From the NCBI GenBank assembly GCA_040386295.1, contig JAZKFR010000152.1, positions 1-21,079 on the forward strand: a stretch of 21,079 nt of DNA, written 5' to 3'. The position numbers and the translations under genes were made by a program. Position 1 is the stretch's first letter, and each line of letters begins with the position of its first letter. Shown one piece after another: positions 13,778 through 21,079 of the stretch. The stretch is from JAZKFR01 sp040386295 (lineage in GTDB: Bacteria; Pseudomonadota; Gammaproteobacteria; Burkholderiales; Rhodocyclaceae). Under the pieces are notes generated by a model, which worked only from the letters and a program-made list of their open reading frames with translations, did no database searches and had not been told where the DNA came from.

Positions 13778-16700
13778 TCAATCGCGGGCTAAAGCTTCCC
13801 ACATTTTTTGCAAGCGTTTGCTCGAAACGGGGGTCGGGGTGCGCAGTTCTTGCGCAAACAGTTGTACGCGCAGCTCTTCCAATAACCAACGAAACTGCTC
13901 CAAGCGCTCGTCAACCAGCCCTTGTTTGGCCAAGGCTTTGGCGCGCCGCTCGTATTGCGCCCACAGCGGAACGAATTCGCTGAGCCAGCGCGCATCGCGT
14001 GCCGGGTCGGTTTTGAGCTTATCAAGACGCAGCGTGGCGGCTTTTAAATAGCGCGGAAACTGTTGTAAGCGCTCAAACGGGGTGTCGCTGATAAAGTTTT
14101 TGCTCAGCAGGCGCGCGAGTTGCGCTTCGATGTCTTGCAGCGCTTGGCTGTGGTTACGAAAGAGCGTGAGTTTTTTGTACAAAGTGTGCGCATCGCTTAA
14201 GACTTGGGCAACGAGGCGTGCGATTTCTTGCACCAATAACCCGAGCCGGGGCTTGGCTTCGGCGCAGCGCGCTTTAAACGCAACAGCGTCGCGTGGCCAC
14301 GGCTCTGCCATGCAAGCACGCTGACAACTCAAGTTGATTAGTTGTTCGCGCAGCTGCTCAGCCGAACGCTGCGTACCGCCCAGGCCAAGGTAGTGCATGC
14401 TCATGCTGGTAAAGTTGGGCAGATTTTTCTCAAAAGATTTGAGCTGATCGCGAAATTGCAGACGATAAAGTCGTAACAAGCCTGCTTGATGCGCCTGCTG
14501 CGCCGCTTCTGGCGAATCAAAAACGTGCAGCGAAACGCTGTCACCGTCGTCGACCAAGCCTGGATAGCCAAGCAAGGCAGTTGCGCCGGACGATGCAGCA
14601 GGCGCTTGCGCACTCAGGTGTTCGGGTAATTCACCGCAGTCCCAATCACGCATCCCGACAAATTGACTCACCTCATCTTGGCTGGGCGCGTGCTGCTGGG
14701 CAAACGCGCTTTTGGCGGCGTCGCCCCAATCCCGGCGCAGCGCGTTCAAATCCCGACTGATCGCCAGCTGCCGCCCGTCGGGGTCGACTAATTTGAGGTT
14801 CATGGAGAAATGCGCGGGCAAGGCGTCTGGACGAAAGGCGTCTGGCGTGATTTCCCAACCGCGCGCGTTCAGTCCACGTTCACGCACAATGTGGCCGATC
14901 AAGGCAGTCAGCAAGGGTTGCCGCGTCGATTGTGCTTGAGATTGGGCTTGAGCCGGATCGCATGACGGCGACTCAGCCGGTGCTACGGAGGGCGTTTGTT
15001 GTGCGATAAAATCTGCGGCGAAGTCGGGCAGCGGAACCAATTTAGCGCGAATTTTATGCGGCAAGGTTTTCAGCAATTGCACGACCTTCTCTTTCAGCAA
15101 GCCCGGCACCAACCACTCGCAAGGCGCCGCTGGCAGCTGATTTAGCTGCGCCAAGGGCAAAGTTAAAGTCACCCCGTCTTTGCTACTGCCCGGCTCAAAG
15201 TGGTAGCTCAGTTCGTAGCTCAAACCGCTCAAACTGAGCTGGTGCGGAAAAGCAGCGCTGGTAATCCCCGCCGCTTCATGCCGCATCAGGTCTTCGCGTT
15301 TGAGTTGCAAGACTTCAGCATCTTCACGCTCGGCCTGCCGCCGCCAGTAGTCAAAACCGGCGCCCGTACAAATGTCTTCTGGAATCAGCTGATCGTAGAA
15401 AGCGAAAATCAATTCGTCGTCGACCAGGACATCAGGGCGACGTGATTTGTGCTCCAGGCTTTCAATCTCGAACATCAGTTGCTGGTTGTGTCGATAAAAC
15501 GCCCAGCGCCGTTCAAACTCATCGCTCACTTCGCCACCAACCAAGGCCTGGCGAATAAAAATAGCGCGCGCCTCGCTTGGGTTAAGCGGCCCAAAATGCA
15601 CGCGTTTGCGCGCATTGAGCACGATTCCGTAGAGCGTAGAGCGTTCAAACGCAACGACCTGCATCGCTTTTTTCTCCCAATGCGGATCGGAATAGCTGCG
15701 TTTGATCAAATGATCACCAATCTCTTCTAACCACAGCGGGTCTATGCGTGCGACACAGCGGGCGAATAATTTACTGGTCTCAGCCAGCTCGGCTGCGGCG
15801 ATCCATTTGCCGGCTTTTTTCTGCAAGGCTGAGCTCGGATGAATCAAGAACTTCATACCGCGCGCACCTAAGTAATGCCCTGAATCTTCGGCTTTGTAGC
15901 CAATGTTGCCGAGCAAACCGGCGAGCAAAGCACGGTGAATTGCCTCGTAGCTGGCGGGCAGCTCGTTCTCGCGCCATTGCTGCTCAGCGACCACGGTGTG
16001 CAGCTGCGTATGGACGTCCAACCACTCGCGCATACGCGCAGGCGAAAGAAAATGCGCTTGGCAACGCTGCGTCAGCTTGTTTTTTGTTTTGTGCTCGCTG
16101 CGCTGCTGCGCGTACCACTGCCACAGTTTCAGCCAAGACATGAATTCAGATTTCTCGTCAGCAAATAGGCGATGCGCCGCATCTGCCGAGGCTTGGCGCT
16201 CAGGTGGGCGCTCACGCGGATCTTGAATCGTCAGCGCCGCCGCAATGATCAGCACTTCGCTTAGACAGGCTGCGTCGCGCGCGGCGACGATCATGCGCGC
16301 AACGCGCGGGTCAAGCGGCAGTTTGGCCAAAATCTGGCCGATCTCCGTGAGCGTTTCGTTGGCGTTAATGGCGCCTAACTCGTGCAACAGCTGGTAGCCG
16401 TCGTTGATCGCTTTGGCCGGCGGTTTTTCGATAAAAGGGAAGTTTGCCAGCTCGCCCAAACGCAAGGCTTTCATGCGCAGAATGACGCCGGCCAAAGAGG
16501 AACGCAGAATCTCTGGCTGGCCAAAGGCGGGGCGCAAAGCAAAGTCTTGCTCGTCAAACAAACGAATACAGATGCCGGCAGCGACACGACCGCAGCGGCC
16601 AGCCCGTTGATTGGCCGCCGCCTGAGCAATTTTTTCGACTTGTAACTGCTCAACTTTGTTGCGGTAAGAATAGCGTTTGACGCGCGCCAGACCAGTGTCA

Positions 16701-17845
16701 ACGACGTAGCGTATGCCCGGTACCGTGAGCGAAGTTTCGGCCACATTGGTCGCCAAGACGATGCGGCATCCTAGGTGGGGCTTAAAAATACGCGCCTGCT
16801 CTTCGGCTGAGAGTCGGGCAAAGAGCGGCAGAATTTCGGTATGCGGCGGGTGATTTTGTCTTAAGGCCTCCGCCGCTTCGCGAATTTCCCGCTCGCCGGG
16901 CAAAAACACCAAAACATCGCCCGGACCATGGCGCTGCAGCTCGGCGCAGGCGTCGCTAATCGCGCTATAGAGATCGACTTCATCGACAGCAGTTTTTTGC
17001 TCGCTTGGCGTGCTTGCTTCGTTCGACGTGTTTGGCGCATTTGCTTTGTCGGCCAGACGCGGCTTAAGCAAGGGGCGATAGCGAATCTCAACGGAGTATA
17101 GGCGGCCGGATACTTCGAGCACAGGGGCTGCGTCGAAATGCTCGGAGAAGCGCGCAGCGTCTAGCGTTGCCGAGGTGATGATCAGCTTTAAATCAGGCCG
17201 TTTCGGCAAAATTTGCTTGAGATAGCCGAGGAGAAAGTCGATGTTCAGGCTGCGTTCGTGCGCCTCATCCAAAATCAAAGTGTCGTACGCGCTAAGCAGC
17301 GGATCGCCCTGTGTTTCGGCGAGCAAAATGCCGTCGGTCATCAGTTTGATCAGCGTATCGGGGCTGCTGCGATCGTTAAAACGAATTTTGTAACCGACCA
17401 GCTGTCCGCCCACCTCGCTCCCTAATTCTTGCGCAATGCGTGCCGCTGTAGCGCGCGCCGCCATGCGCCGTGGCTGTGTATGGCCGATCAAGCCGCGTGT
17501 TCCACGCCCAAGGCCAAGGGCGATTTTTGGCAATTGAGTTGTTTTGCCCGAACCCGTTTCGCCACACAGAATGAGCACTTGATTGTCTGTGATCAGGCGC
17601 GCAATTTCGTCACGCCGTAAATTGACGGGCAAATCTTCAGCAAACACCGGCTCAGGCAAACGCGCTTTACGCGCTGCTACCGCCGCTTGCGATTGCGCTA
17701 ACAGGCTGGCGTATTGGCGTGCCATCACCTCGCGTTGTGGGCCAAAAGCATGGCGTAAATCGCGCGCCAGGCTGCGCAAAGCCGCCTGGTCGGAGGCGAG
17801 GCAATCAGTCAAATCAAGGCGTGGGGGCAAAACTTGTGTTTCCAA
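13778..17845 (-). CDS. hrpA: ATP-dependent RNA helicase HrpA
   Basis: A 1355-residue DEAH/RHA helicase, close to the roughly 1300 residues of E. coli HrpA, which acts on RNA and has been linked to mRNA processing and rescue of stalled ribosomes. Motifs in order: Walker A GETGSGKT (95-102), QPRRMAA (124-130), DEAH (193-196), SAT (225-227), FLPGEREI (314-321), TNVAETSLT (366-374) and QRAGRCGR (413-420). Helicase-associated and OB-fold regions follow, then the long C-terminal DUF3418-type region special to HrpA. The start is TTG at 17845, preceded by AGGAA with a 5-base spacer; the next ATG is at residue 41 and would cut a region that is present in other HrpA proteins. A T/S/E-rich linker (about 263-288) looks like a local insert. 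The thiolase terminator lies just upstream, so hrpA needs its own promoter. Confidence 0.95.
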   Translation of the reverse strand: METQVLPPRLDLTDCLASDQAALRSLARDLRHAFGPQREVMARQYASLLAQSQAAVAARKARLPEPVFAEDLPVNLRRDEIARLITDNQVLILCGETGSGKTTQLPKIALGLGRGTRGLIGHTQPRRMAARATAARIAQELGSEVGGQLVGYKIRFNDRSSPDTLIKLMTDGILLAETQGDPLLSAYDTLILDEAHERSLNIDFLLGYLKQILPKRPDLKLIITSATLDAARFSEHFDAAPVLEVSGRLYSVEIRYRPLLKPRLADKANAPNTSNEASTPSEQKTAVDEVDLYSAISDACAELQRHGPGDVLVFLPGEREIREAAEALRQNHPPHTEILPLFARLSAEEQARIFKPHLGCRIVLATNVAETSLTVPGIRYVVDTGLARVKRYSYRNKVEQLQVEKIAQAAANQRAGRCGRVAAGICIRLFDEQDFALRPAFGQPEILRSSLAGVILRMKALRLGELANFPFIEKPPAKAINDGYQLLHELGAINANETLTEIGQILAKLPLDPRVARMIVAARDAACLSEVLIIAAALTIQDPRERPPERQASADAAHRLFADEKSEFMSWLKLWQWYAQQRSEHKTKNKLTQRCQAHFLSPARMREWLDVHTQLHTVVAEQQWRENELPASYEAIHRALLAGLLGNIGYKAEDSGHYLGARGMKFLIHPSSALQKKAGKWIAAAELAETSKLFARCVARIDPLWLEEIGDHLIKRSYSDPHWEKKAMQVVAFERSTLYGIVLNARKRVHFGPLNPSEARAIFIRQALVGGEVSDEFERRWAFYRHNQQLMFEIESLEHKSRRPDVLVDDELIFAFYDQLIPEDICTGAGFDYWRRQAEREDAEVLQLKREDLMRHEAAGITSAAFPHQLSLSGLSYELSYHFEPGSSKDGVTLTLPLAQLNQLPAAPCEWLVPGLLKEKVVQLLKTLPHKIRAKLVPLPDFAADFIAQQTPSVAPAESPSCDPAQAQSQAQSTRQPLLTALIGHIVRERGLNARGWEITPDAFRPDALPAHFSMNLKLVDPDGRQLAISRDLNALRRDWGDAAKSAFAQQHAPSQDEVSQFVGMRDWDCGELPEHLSAQAPAASSGATALLGYPGLVDDGDSVSLHVFDSPEAAQQAHQAGLLRLYRLQFRDQLKSFEKNLPNFTSMSMHYLGLGGTQRSAEQLREQLINLSCQRACMAEPWPRDAVAFKARCAEAKPRLGLLVQEIARLVAQVLSDAHTLYKKLTLFRNHSQALQDIEAQLARLLSKNFISDTPFERLQQFPRYLKAATLRLDKLKTDPARDARWLSEFVPLWAQYERRAKALAKQGLVDERLEQFRWLLEELRVQLFAQELRTPTPVSSKRLQKMWEALARD

Positions 17846-17911
17846 AACAATTCCTACAATCCGCTATCGGTTACCAACTATGGCCACATAAAAAATCAAA
17901 CGCTACAGCGC

Positions 17912-17941
17912 AAAAAGCCCGGCGGGGTAGCCACCGGGCTT
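17912..17941 (-). terminator. Intrinsic terminator of the cobD-like/thiolase operon
   Basis: On the minus strand AAGCCCGG and CCGGGCTT form a perfect 8-bp stem (plus-strand positions 17934-17941 and 17915-17922), followed by TTTTTGCG. It lies about 60 bases past the thiolase stop and before hrpA, separating the two transcripts. Confidence 0.85.
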
Positions 17942-17999
17942 GGCACGCAAGGCTGCTCAGCAGAACTGCGTTGCGTGTGTAGAGGGCGTTGCTATGACG

Positions 18000-19181
18000 C
18001 TATAGACGCTCAAAAACAACGGCAATACCCTGACCCCCGCCAATGCACATGGTGACCAAAGCGTATTTGCCGCCCGTGCGCTGTAGCTCATAAATCGCCT
18101 TGGTTGCGATAAATGCGCCAGAGCAACCAACAGGATGCCCCAAAGCAATCGCGCCGCCGTTCGGGTTGGTCTTGGCCGCGTCGAGTGACAGCCCACGGCT
18201 GACCGCAATCGCTTGTGCGGCAAAGGCTTCGTTCGACTCAATGACATCCATTTGATCGAGCGTTAAACCGGCTTTTTTCAGCGCCAATTTAGAAGCCGGA
18301 ATCGGCCCCTCACCCATCACGTCGTTCGGCACGCCGGCAAGCGCGTAAGACACCAGCCGGGCGAGAGGCTTTTGTCCCGCCTTGGCGGCGACTTCTGCTG
18401 CGGCCAGCACAAAGAAGGCAGCGCCATCGTTAATGCCCGAGGCGTTACCTGCCGTCACCGTCCCGTCTTTCTTGAACGCAGGCTTCATTTTGGCTAGGGA
18501 TTCGAGCGTAGTTTCTGGTTTGTTGTGCTCGTCGGTGTCAAACACCACTTCGCCCTTACGCGTTTGTTGCACGATCGGCACAATTTGCGATTTGAAGCGG
18601 CCTTCGGCAATGGCCACGGCGGCACGGCGCTGCGATTCGAGCGCGAACGCGTCTTGTTCGGCGCGACTGATGTCCCATTTGCTCGCCAAGTTTTCTGCCG
18701 TAATCCCCATATGACCAACGCCAAACGGGTCGGTCAGCACCGCGACCATCATGTCGACCGCGTTGCTATCGCCCATGCGCGCACCCGAGCGCAGCGCGGG
18801 CAACATGTAGGCACCGCGCGACATCACCTCAACCCCGCCACCGACGGCGTAATCACAGTCCTTCAACATAATGTTTTGCGCACTCGAAACGATCCCTTGC
18901 AAACCCGAGGAACAGAGACGATTCACCGCCATGGCGACCGAATCCATCGACAAGCCAGCTTGAATCGAAGCGACTCTCGCCACGTAGGGGTAGCGCGCAT
19001 CGGTAGGAATACAGTTCCCCACGGTGACGTACCTGATTTGCTGCGGGTCAACGTCAGCGCGGCGCACCGCTTCTTTCATCACCTGTCCGGCTAATTCAGC
19101 CGGCTCAATCCCTGCGAGCGAACCGCCAAACGCGCCAATCGCCGAACGTGCTGCGCCTAAAACCACGACATCTCTCACCAC
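18000..19181 (-). CDS. Acetyl-CoA C-acyltransferase (thiolase)
   Basis: A 393-residue thiolase II family enzyme that condenses or cleaves acyl-CoA and acetyl-CoA in the cytosol. It feeds polyhydroxyalkanoate and ketoacid metabolism or fatty-acid breakdown. The catalytic set is complete: Cys90 in NRLCSSGLQ, NEAFAAQ (317-323), His349 in GGAIALGHPVGCSGA, and Cys379 in CIGGGQG (379-385). From memory it is closer to the BktB/PhaA type of Burkholderiales than to FadA, but I cannot fix the substrate range. The start is GTG at 19181 with GGAG 6 bases before it; the next codon is also GTG. It lies 52 bases downstream of the CobD-family gene on the same strand and ends at an intrinsic terminator. No phaB or phaC neighbour is visible. 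Confidence 0.93.
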   Translation of the reverse strand: MVRDVVVLGAARSAIGAFGGSLAGIEPAELAGQVMKEAVRRADVDPQQIRYVTVGNCIPTDARYPYVARVASIQAGLSMDSVAMAVNRLCSSGLQGIVSSAQNIMLKDCDYAVGGGVEVMSRGAYMLPALRSGARMGDSNAVDMMVAVLTDPFGVGHMGITAENLASKWDISRAEQDAFALESQRRAAVAIAEGRFKSQIVPIVQQTRKGEVVFDTDEHNKPETTLESLAKMKPAFKKDGTVTAGNASGINDGAAFFVLAAAEVAAKAGQKPLARLVSYALAGVPNDVMGEGPIPASKLALKKAGLTLDQMDVIESNEAFAAQAIAVSRGLSLDAAKTNPNGGAIALGHPVGCSGAFIATKAIYELQRTGGKYALVTMCIGGGQGIAVVFERL

Positions 19182-19220
19182 GAGCCACTCCTTTATTAAA
19201 AAATCAGCAACGGTCAGTTA

Positions 19221-19244
19221 AACACTCAAACACTCAAACACTCA
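19221..19244. repeat. Three-copy 8-base tandem repeat over a stop codon
   Basis: AACACTCA is repeated three times (19221, 19229, 19237). The last codons and TGA stop (19234-19236) of the CobD-family gene lie inside it. Since 8 is not a multiple of three, a change in copy number would alter the C-terminus, although the frame meets another stop soon. Confidence 0.9.
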
Positions 19245-20241
19245 GAAAATGGGCAAAACCAAAAAACAAAAGCACGATCAACCAGAGCAGCAAGGCACGC
19301 CAAACCAAGCCAATCGCGCTTTGCATAAAGTCGACATCGGCTTCAGCGCCGGTGCCCAGCTCGGCACGATCAGCCAGCTCGCCGTGGTCGAGCACGGGCA
19401 TGCCCAAACGTACGCCCAAAGCACCCGCACCGCTCGCCAATACGATGCCAATGCCGGCGTCAAACCACGTTGCTGCCTGCGTGCGCCAGCAATACACCGC
19501 GTCTTCAAAGTTGCCGACAATGGCAAAGCCAGCAGCCGTGATACGCAACGGCAGATAGTCGATCAACGCAAAAGCCTGGCGTGAAAACAAGCCAAAATCG
19601 CTGATACCCTGCGCTTCTACTTGTAAATTGTCTTGCACTCCGGCCTGTACGCCTCTGAGCAACACACTATCGACGCCATCGGCTTGCCTCGTCTGAGATC
19701 TGCTCCCCCAGTATTCGGCAAAAAACGCCGCCATCCGATACAGCACCGCCCCACACGGCCCCGGTAGCAAAACAAAGCCCACTAAAACGCCAAAAACATG
19801 GCGATGCGACGCAGTCAAAGCCTCTTCAATCGCCAGCCTAGCCACCTCGGTCGAGGACAGCTCATCGGCTGCGCGTCCGCGCCAAGCAGCCAAATGTTGG
19901 CGCGCTTGCGCCAGATCCCCCATACGTAAAGCGAACTGAATATCGGTGTAGTAATGACTAAATTGCCGAAAGCCCAGCGTCAAATAAAGCATCAGGACAT
20001 TCCAGCACCAAGCGAGGAAGGGGCTGAATTGATGCAGAGCAAAGAAAATGATGCCGGAGAGCAAACTCACCCCGACAACGCTGAAACACCAAGCCAATAC
20101 TTCGTGCTGCCGATGACCTGCGTTAAAGCGCTTTTCCAGCCAGTCGGCGAGCAGCAGCAAACGGCTACGCACCACCCGCTGATAAGAAAGGGGTCGTAGT
20201 TGTTCGAGCAGCAAAGCAAATACAAGAGAAAACAAACTCAT
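19234..20241 (-). CDS. CobD/CbiB family membrane protein
   Basis: A 335-residue polytopic inner-membrane protein. Likely membrane segments are near 1-17, 47-68, 72-92, 145-175, 240-262 and at the very end (WRALLLWLIVLLFFGFAHF). The most CbiB-like part is YLPLRITAAGFAIVGNFEDA, matching the conserved loop of adenosylcobinamide-phosphate synthases. No cobalamin gene is seen nearby, and this shortened, divergent form is typical of an orphan Burkholderiales group annotated only by family, so a real role in cobalamin synthesis is doubtful. The start is the ATG at 20241. The thiolase follows after 52 bases and is probably co-transcribed. Confidence 0.85.
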   Translation of the reverse strand: MSLFSLVFALLLEQLRPLSYQRVVRSRLLLLADWLEKRFNAGHRQHEVLAWCFSVVGVSLLSGIIFFALHQFSPFLAWCWNVLMLYLTLGFRQFSHYYTDIQFALRMGDLAQARQHLAAWRGRAADELSSTEVARLAIEEALTASHRHVFGVLVGFVLLPGPCGAVLYRMAAFFAEYWGSRSQTRQADGVDSVLLRGVQAGVQDNLQVEAQGISDFGLFSRQAFALIDYLPLRITAAGFAIVGNFEDAVYCWRTQAATWFDAGIGIVLASGAGALGVRLGMPVLDHGELADRAELGTGAEADVDFMQSAIGLVWRALLLWLIVLLFFGFAHFLSV

Positions 20242-20579
20242 CCTAAATCACCCCACAACGCGCCAAACCATCGCCAGAACGGAAAGGGGGGAAGATAGCA
20301 CAGCCGCTTGCGCTACGCGGCATAGGGCGTTTCTTGCCGTGCTTTAGGGGCGGCTCCACGCACTTTTTTGCGGGTCAAAAGATTGGCCTTACAAGCATCC
20401 CAACGTAGCGACGATGACGTGCAAATCAGCCTTGGTTGACGCGATAAATTCATTTTCCATCTGGGCGCAAGGTGTATGTTTAAACGAGCAATGGAGCAGT
20501 GTGAACACAAAAGCGATTTTGTGCGTCTCACGCACTGACCGTGTTCTGACCGTGTTTATTGGCTTTGAGTGATTAACAA
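20242..20579. other. Intergenic region with doubtful small ORF
   Basis: Divergent spacer between the CobD-family gene and the small membrane protein. A minus-strand frame (20313-20531, 72 codons, GTG start; a shorter ATG version starts at 20453) ends in a Lys/Arg-rich stretch (NLLTRKKVRGAAPKARQ). It has no ribosome-binding site and is not recognised; I do not call it a gene. CTGACCGTGTT occurs twice in tandem-like fashion near 20535-20557. Confidence 0.3.
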
Positions 20580-21002
20580 ATGGACATAACGAAAATCATG
20601 GATGTAAATGCAAATCAGGCAGCTGCCTTGAGCATGACTTGCGCTTTAGCCAGCGCGGCTTGTACGCGCAATCATCCGCGCATCGAGTTAGGCGGAATCG
20701 ATTACTTTCGCTTTGGCGTTGGCATAAGCGGAATCTTTTCATCCTTCGCGGCAGCACTACTCACACAAGAGCAAGCGGAGCGGCACGCCTTCTTTCTACC
20801 GCTGGCCGCAGGTGCTGTGCTGGCGTTTGCTTCGCTACGTTCCATGAAGCAGCGGCTAGAACAGCAAGACATAGCCGCAGTGGATGAGCGGGCAAACGTG
20901 CTGGACACAGGCCTTACGCTCGCCGAGATTGGTCAGCCTATTCATCCTATTCATGCCTGCTCACGCCGACCTGAGGCAAGCCTGGTGGCCAGGCAGCTCT
21001 GA
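20580..21002 (+). CDS. Small hypothetical membrane protein
   Basis: A 140-residue protein of unknown family. Two likely transmembrane helices (about 43-62, YFRFGVGISGIFSSFAAALL, and 70-88, AFFLPLAAGAVLAFASLRS) form a hairpin, followed by a charged helix (QRLEQQDIAAVDERANVLD) and a polar tail. The ATG at 20580 is preceded by GAG 11 bases upstream, a weak ribosome-binding site; ATG at codon 8 has none. A clear terminator hairpin 40 bases past the stop supports transcription in this direction. No neighbour suggests a role. Confidence 0.6.
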   Translation: MDITKIMDVNANQAAALSMTCALASAACTRNHPRIELGGIDYFRFGVGISGIFSSFAAALLTQEQAERHAFFLPLAAGAVLAFASLRSMKQRLEQQDIAAVDERANVLDTGLTLAEIGQPIHPIHACSRRPEASLVARQL

Positions 21003-21042
21003 TCAACGCGGGGCGTTTGCACCTAGCAGCGCCACCAGCATT

Positions 21043-21074
21043 GGCTTTGCACAGACGTGCAAAGCCATCATTTT
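21043..21074 (+). terminator. Intrinsic terminator after small membrane protein gene
   Basis: GGCTTTGCAC (21043-21052), loop AGAC, GTGCAAAGCC (21057-21066): a perfect 10-bp stem followed by ATCATTTT. The T-run is short but in the right place for a plus-strand terminator. Confidence 0.65.
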
Positions 21075-21079
21075 CCAGG

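Noticed and set aside
14401..16645. Long antisense ORFs across hrpA
   Set aside because: They are shadows of the high-GC hrpA frame, with no ribosome-binding sites or recognisable domains.
18525..19094. A 189-codon plus-strand ORF opposite the thiolase
   Set aside because: It is antisense to a complete thiolase with all catalytic residues, and its His/Arg-rich composition is typical of a shadow frame.

Overview
The window looks like chromosomal DNA of a betaproteobacterium of the Burkholderiales type. This rests on the style of the housekeeping proteins (ThyA, Pgi, FolA, HrpA, an M17 peptidase, a BktB-like thiolase and an orphan CobD/CbiB-family membrane protein) and a moderately high GC content. 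I cannot name the species. No phage, transposase, CRISPR, rRNA or tRNA gene was seen.

Layout. The left end (1-3801) is read on the minus strand: a possible truncated CDS at the edge, a 532-residue protein with a PilZ-like C-terminal part, and an M17 leucyl-aminopeptidase-family enzyme. Divergent from the peptidase, positions 3858-6901 hold a tight plus-strand operon thyA-pgi-folA, which joins dTMP synthesis and the dihydrofolate recycling it needs, with glucose-6-phosphate isomerase between them. Positions 12951-17845 (minus) carry a CinA-type molybdopterin-binding-domain protein and the giant DEAH RNA helicase HrpA. Positions 18000-20241 (minus) carry a thiolase downstream of a CobD/CbiB-family gene and end in a good intrinsic terminator. 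The right end has a small two-helix membrane protein with its own terminator.

The unusual part is 6902-12950, set between the conserved thyA-pgi-folA block and the cinA-like gene. It holds three tandem plus-strand paralogs (called A, B and C here; 638, 488 and 556 residues) that I cannot assign to any known family. They share a central domain, an 11-residue acidic-hydrophobic motif near the C-terminus and a short basic tail of the EPPAKRRK type that resembles a eukaryotic nuclear localisation signal. They have no Sec signal peptide. A and C are each preceded by a duplicated promoter-like block whose core, GGAACTT-N15-CACTAA, resembles RpoE/ECF sigma promoters. Each block sits about 190 bp before its start codon. 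Between B and C lies a decayed fragment of the neighbouring cinA-like gene, so the array grew by tandem duplication of a unit that included part of that neighbour. Taken together this suggests a lineage-specific, co-regulated family of secreted or host-directed proteins, possibly nuclear effectors of a host-associated bacterium. The paralogy and motifs can be read directly; the effector role is inference.
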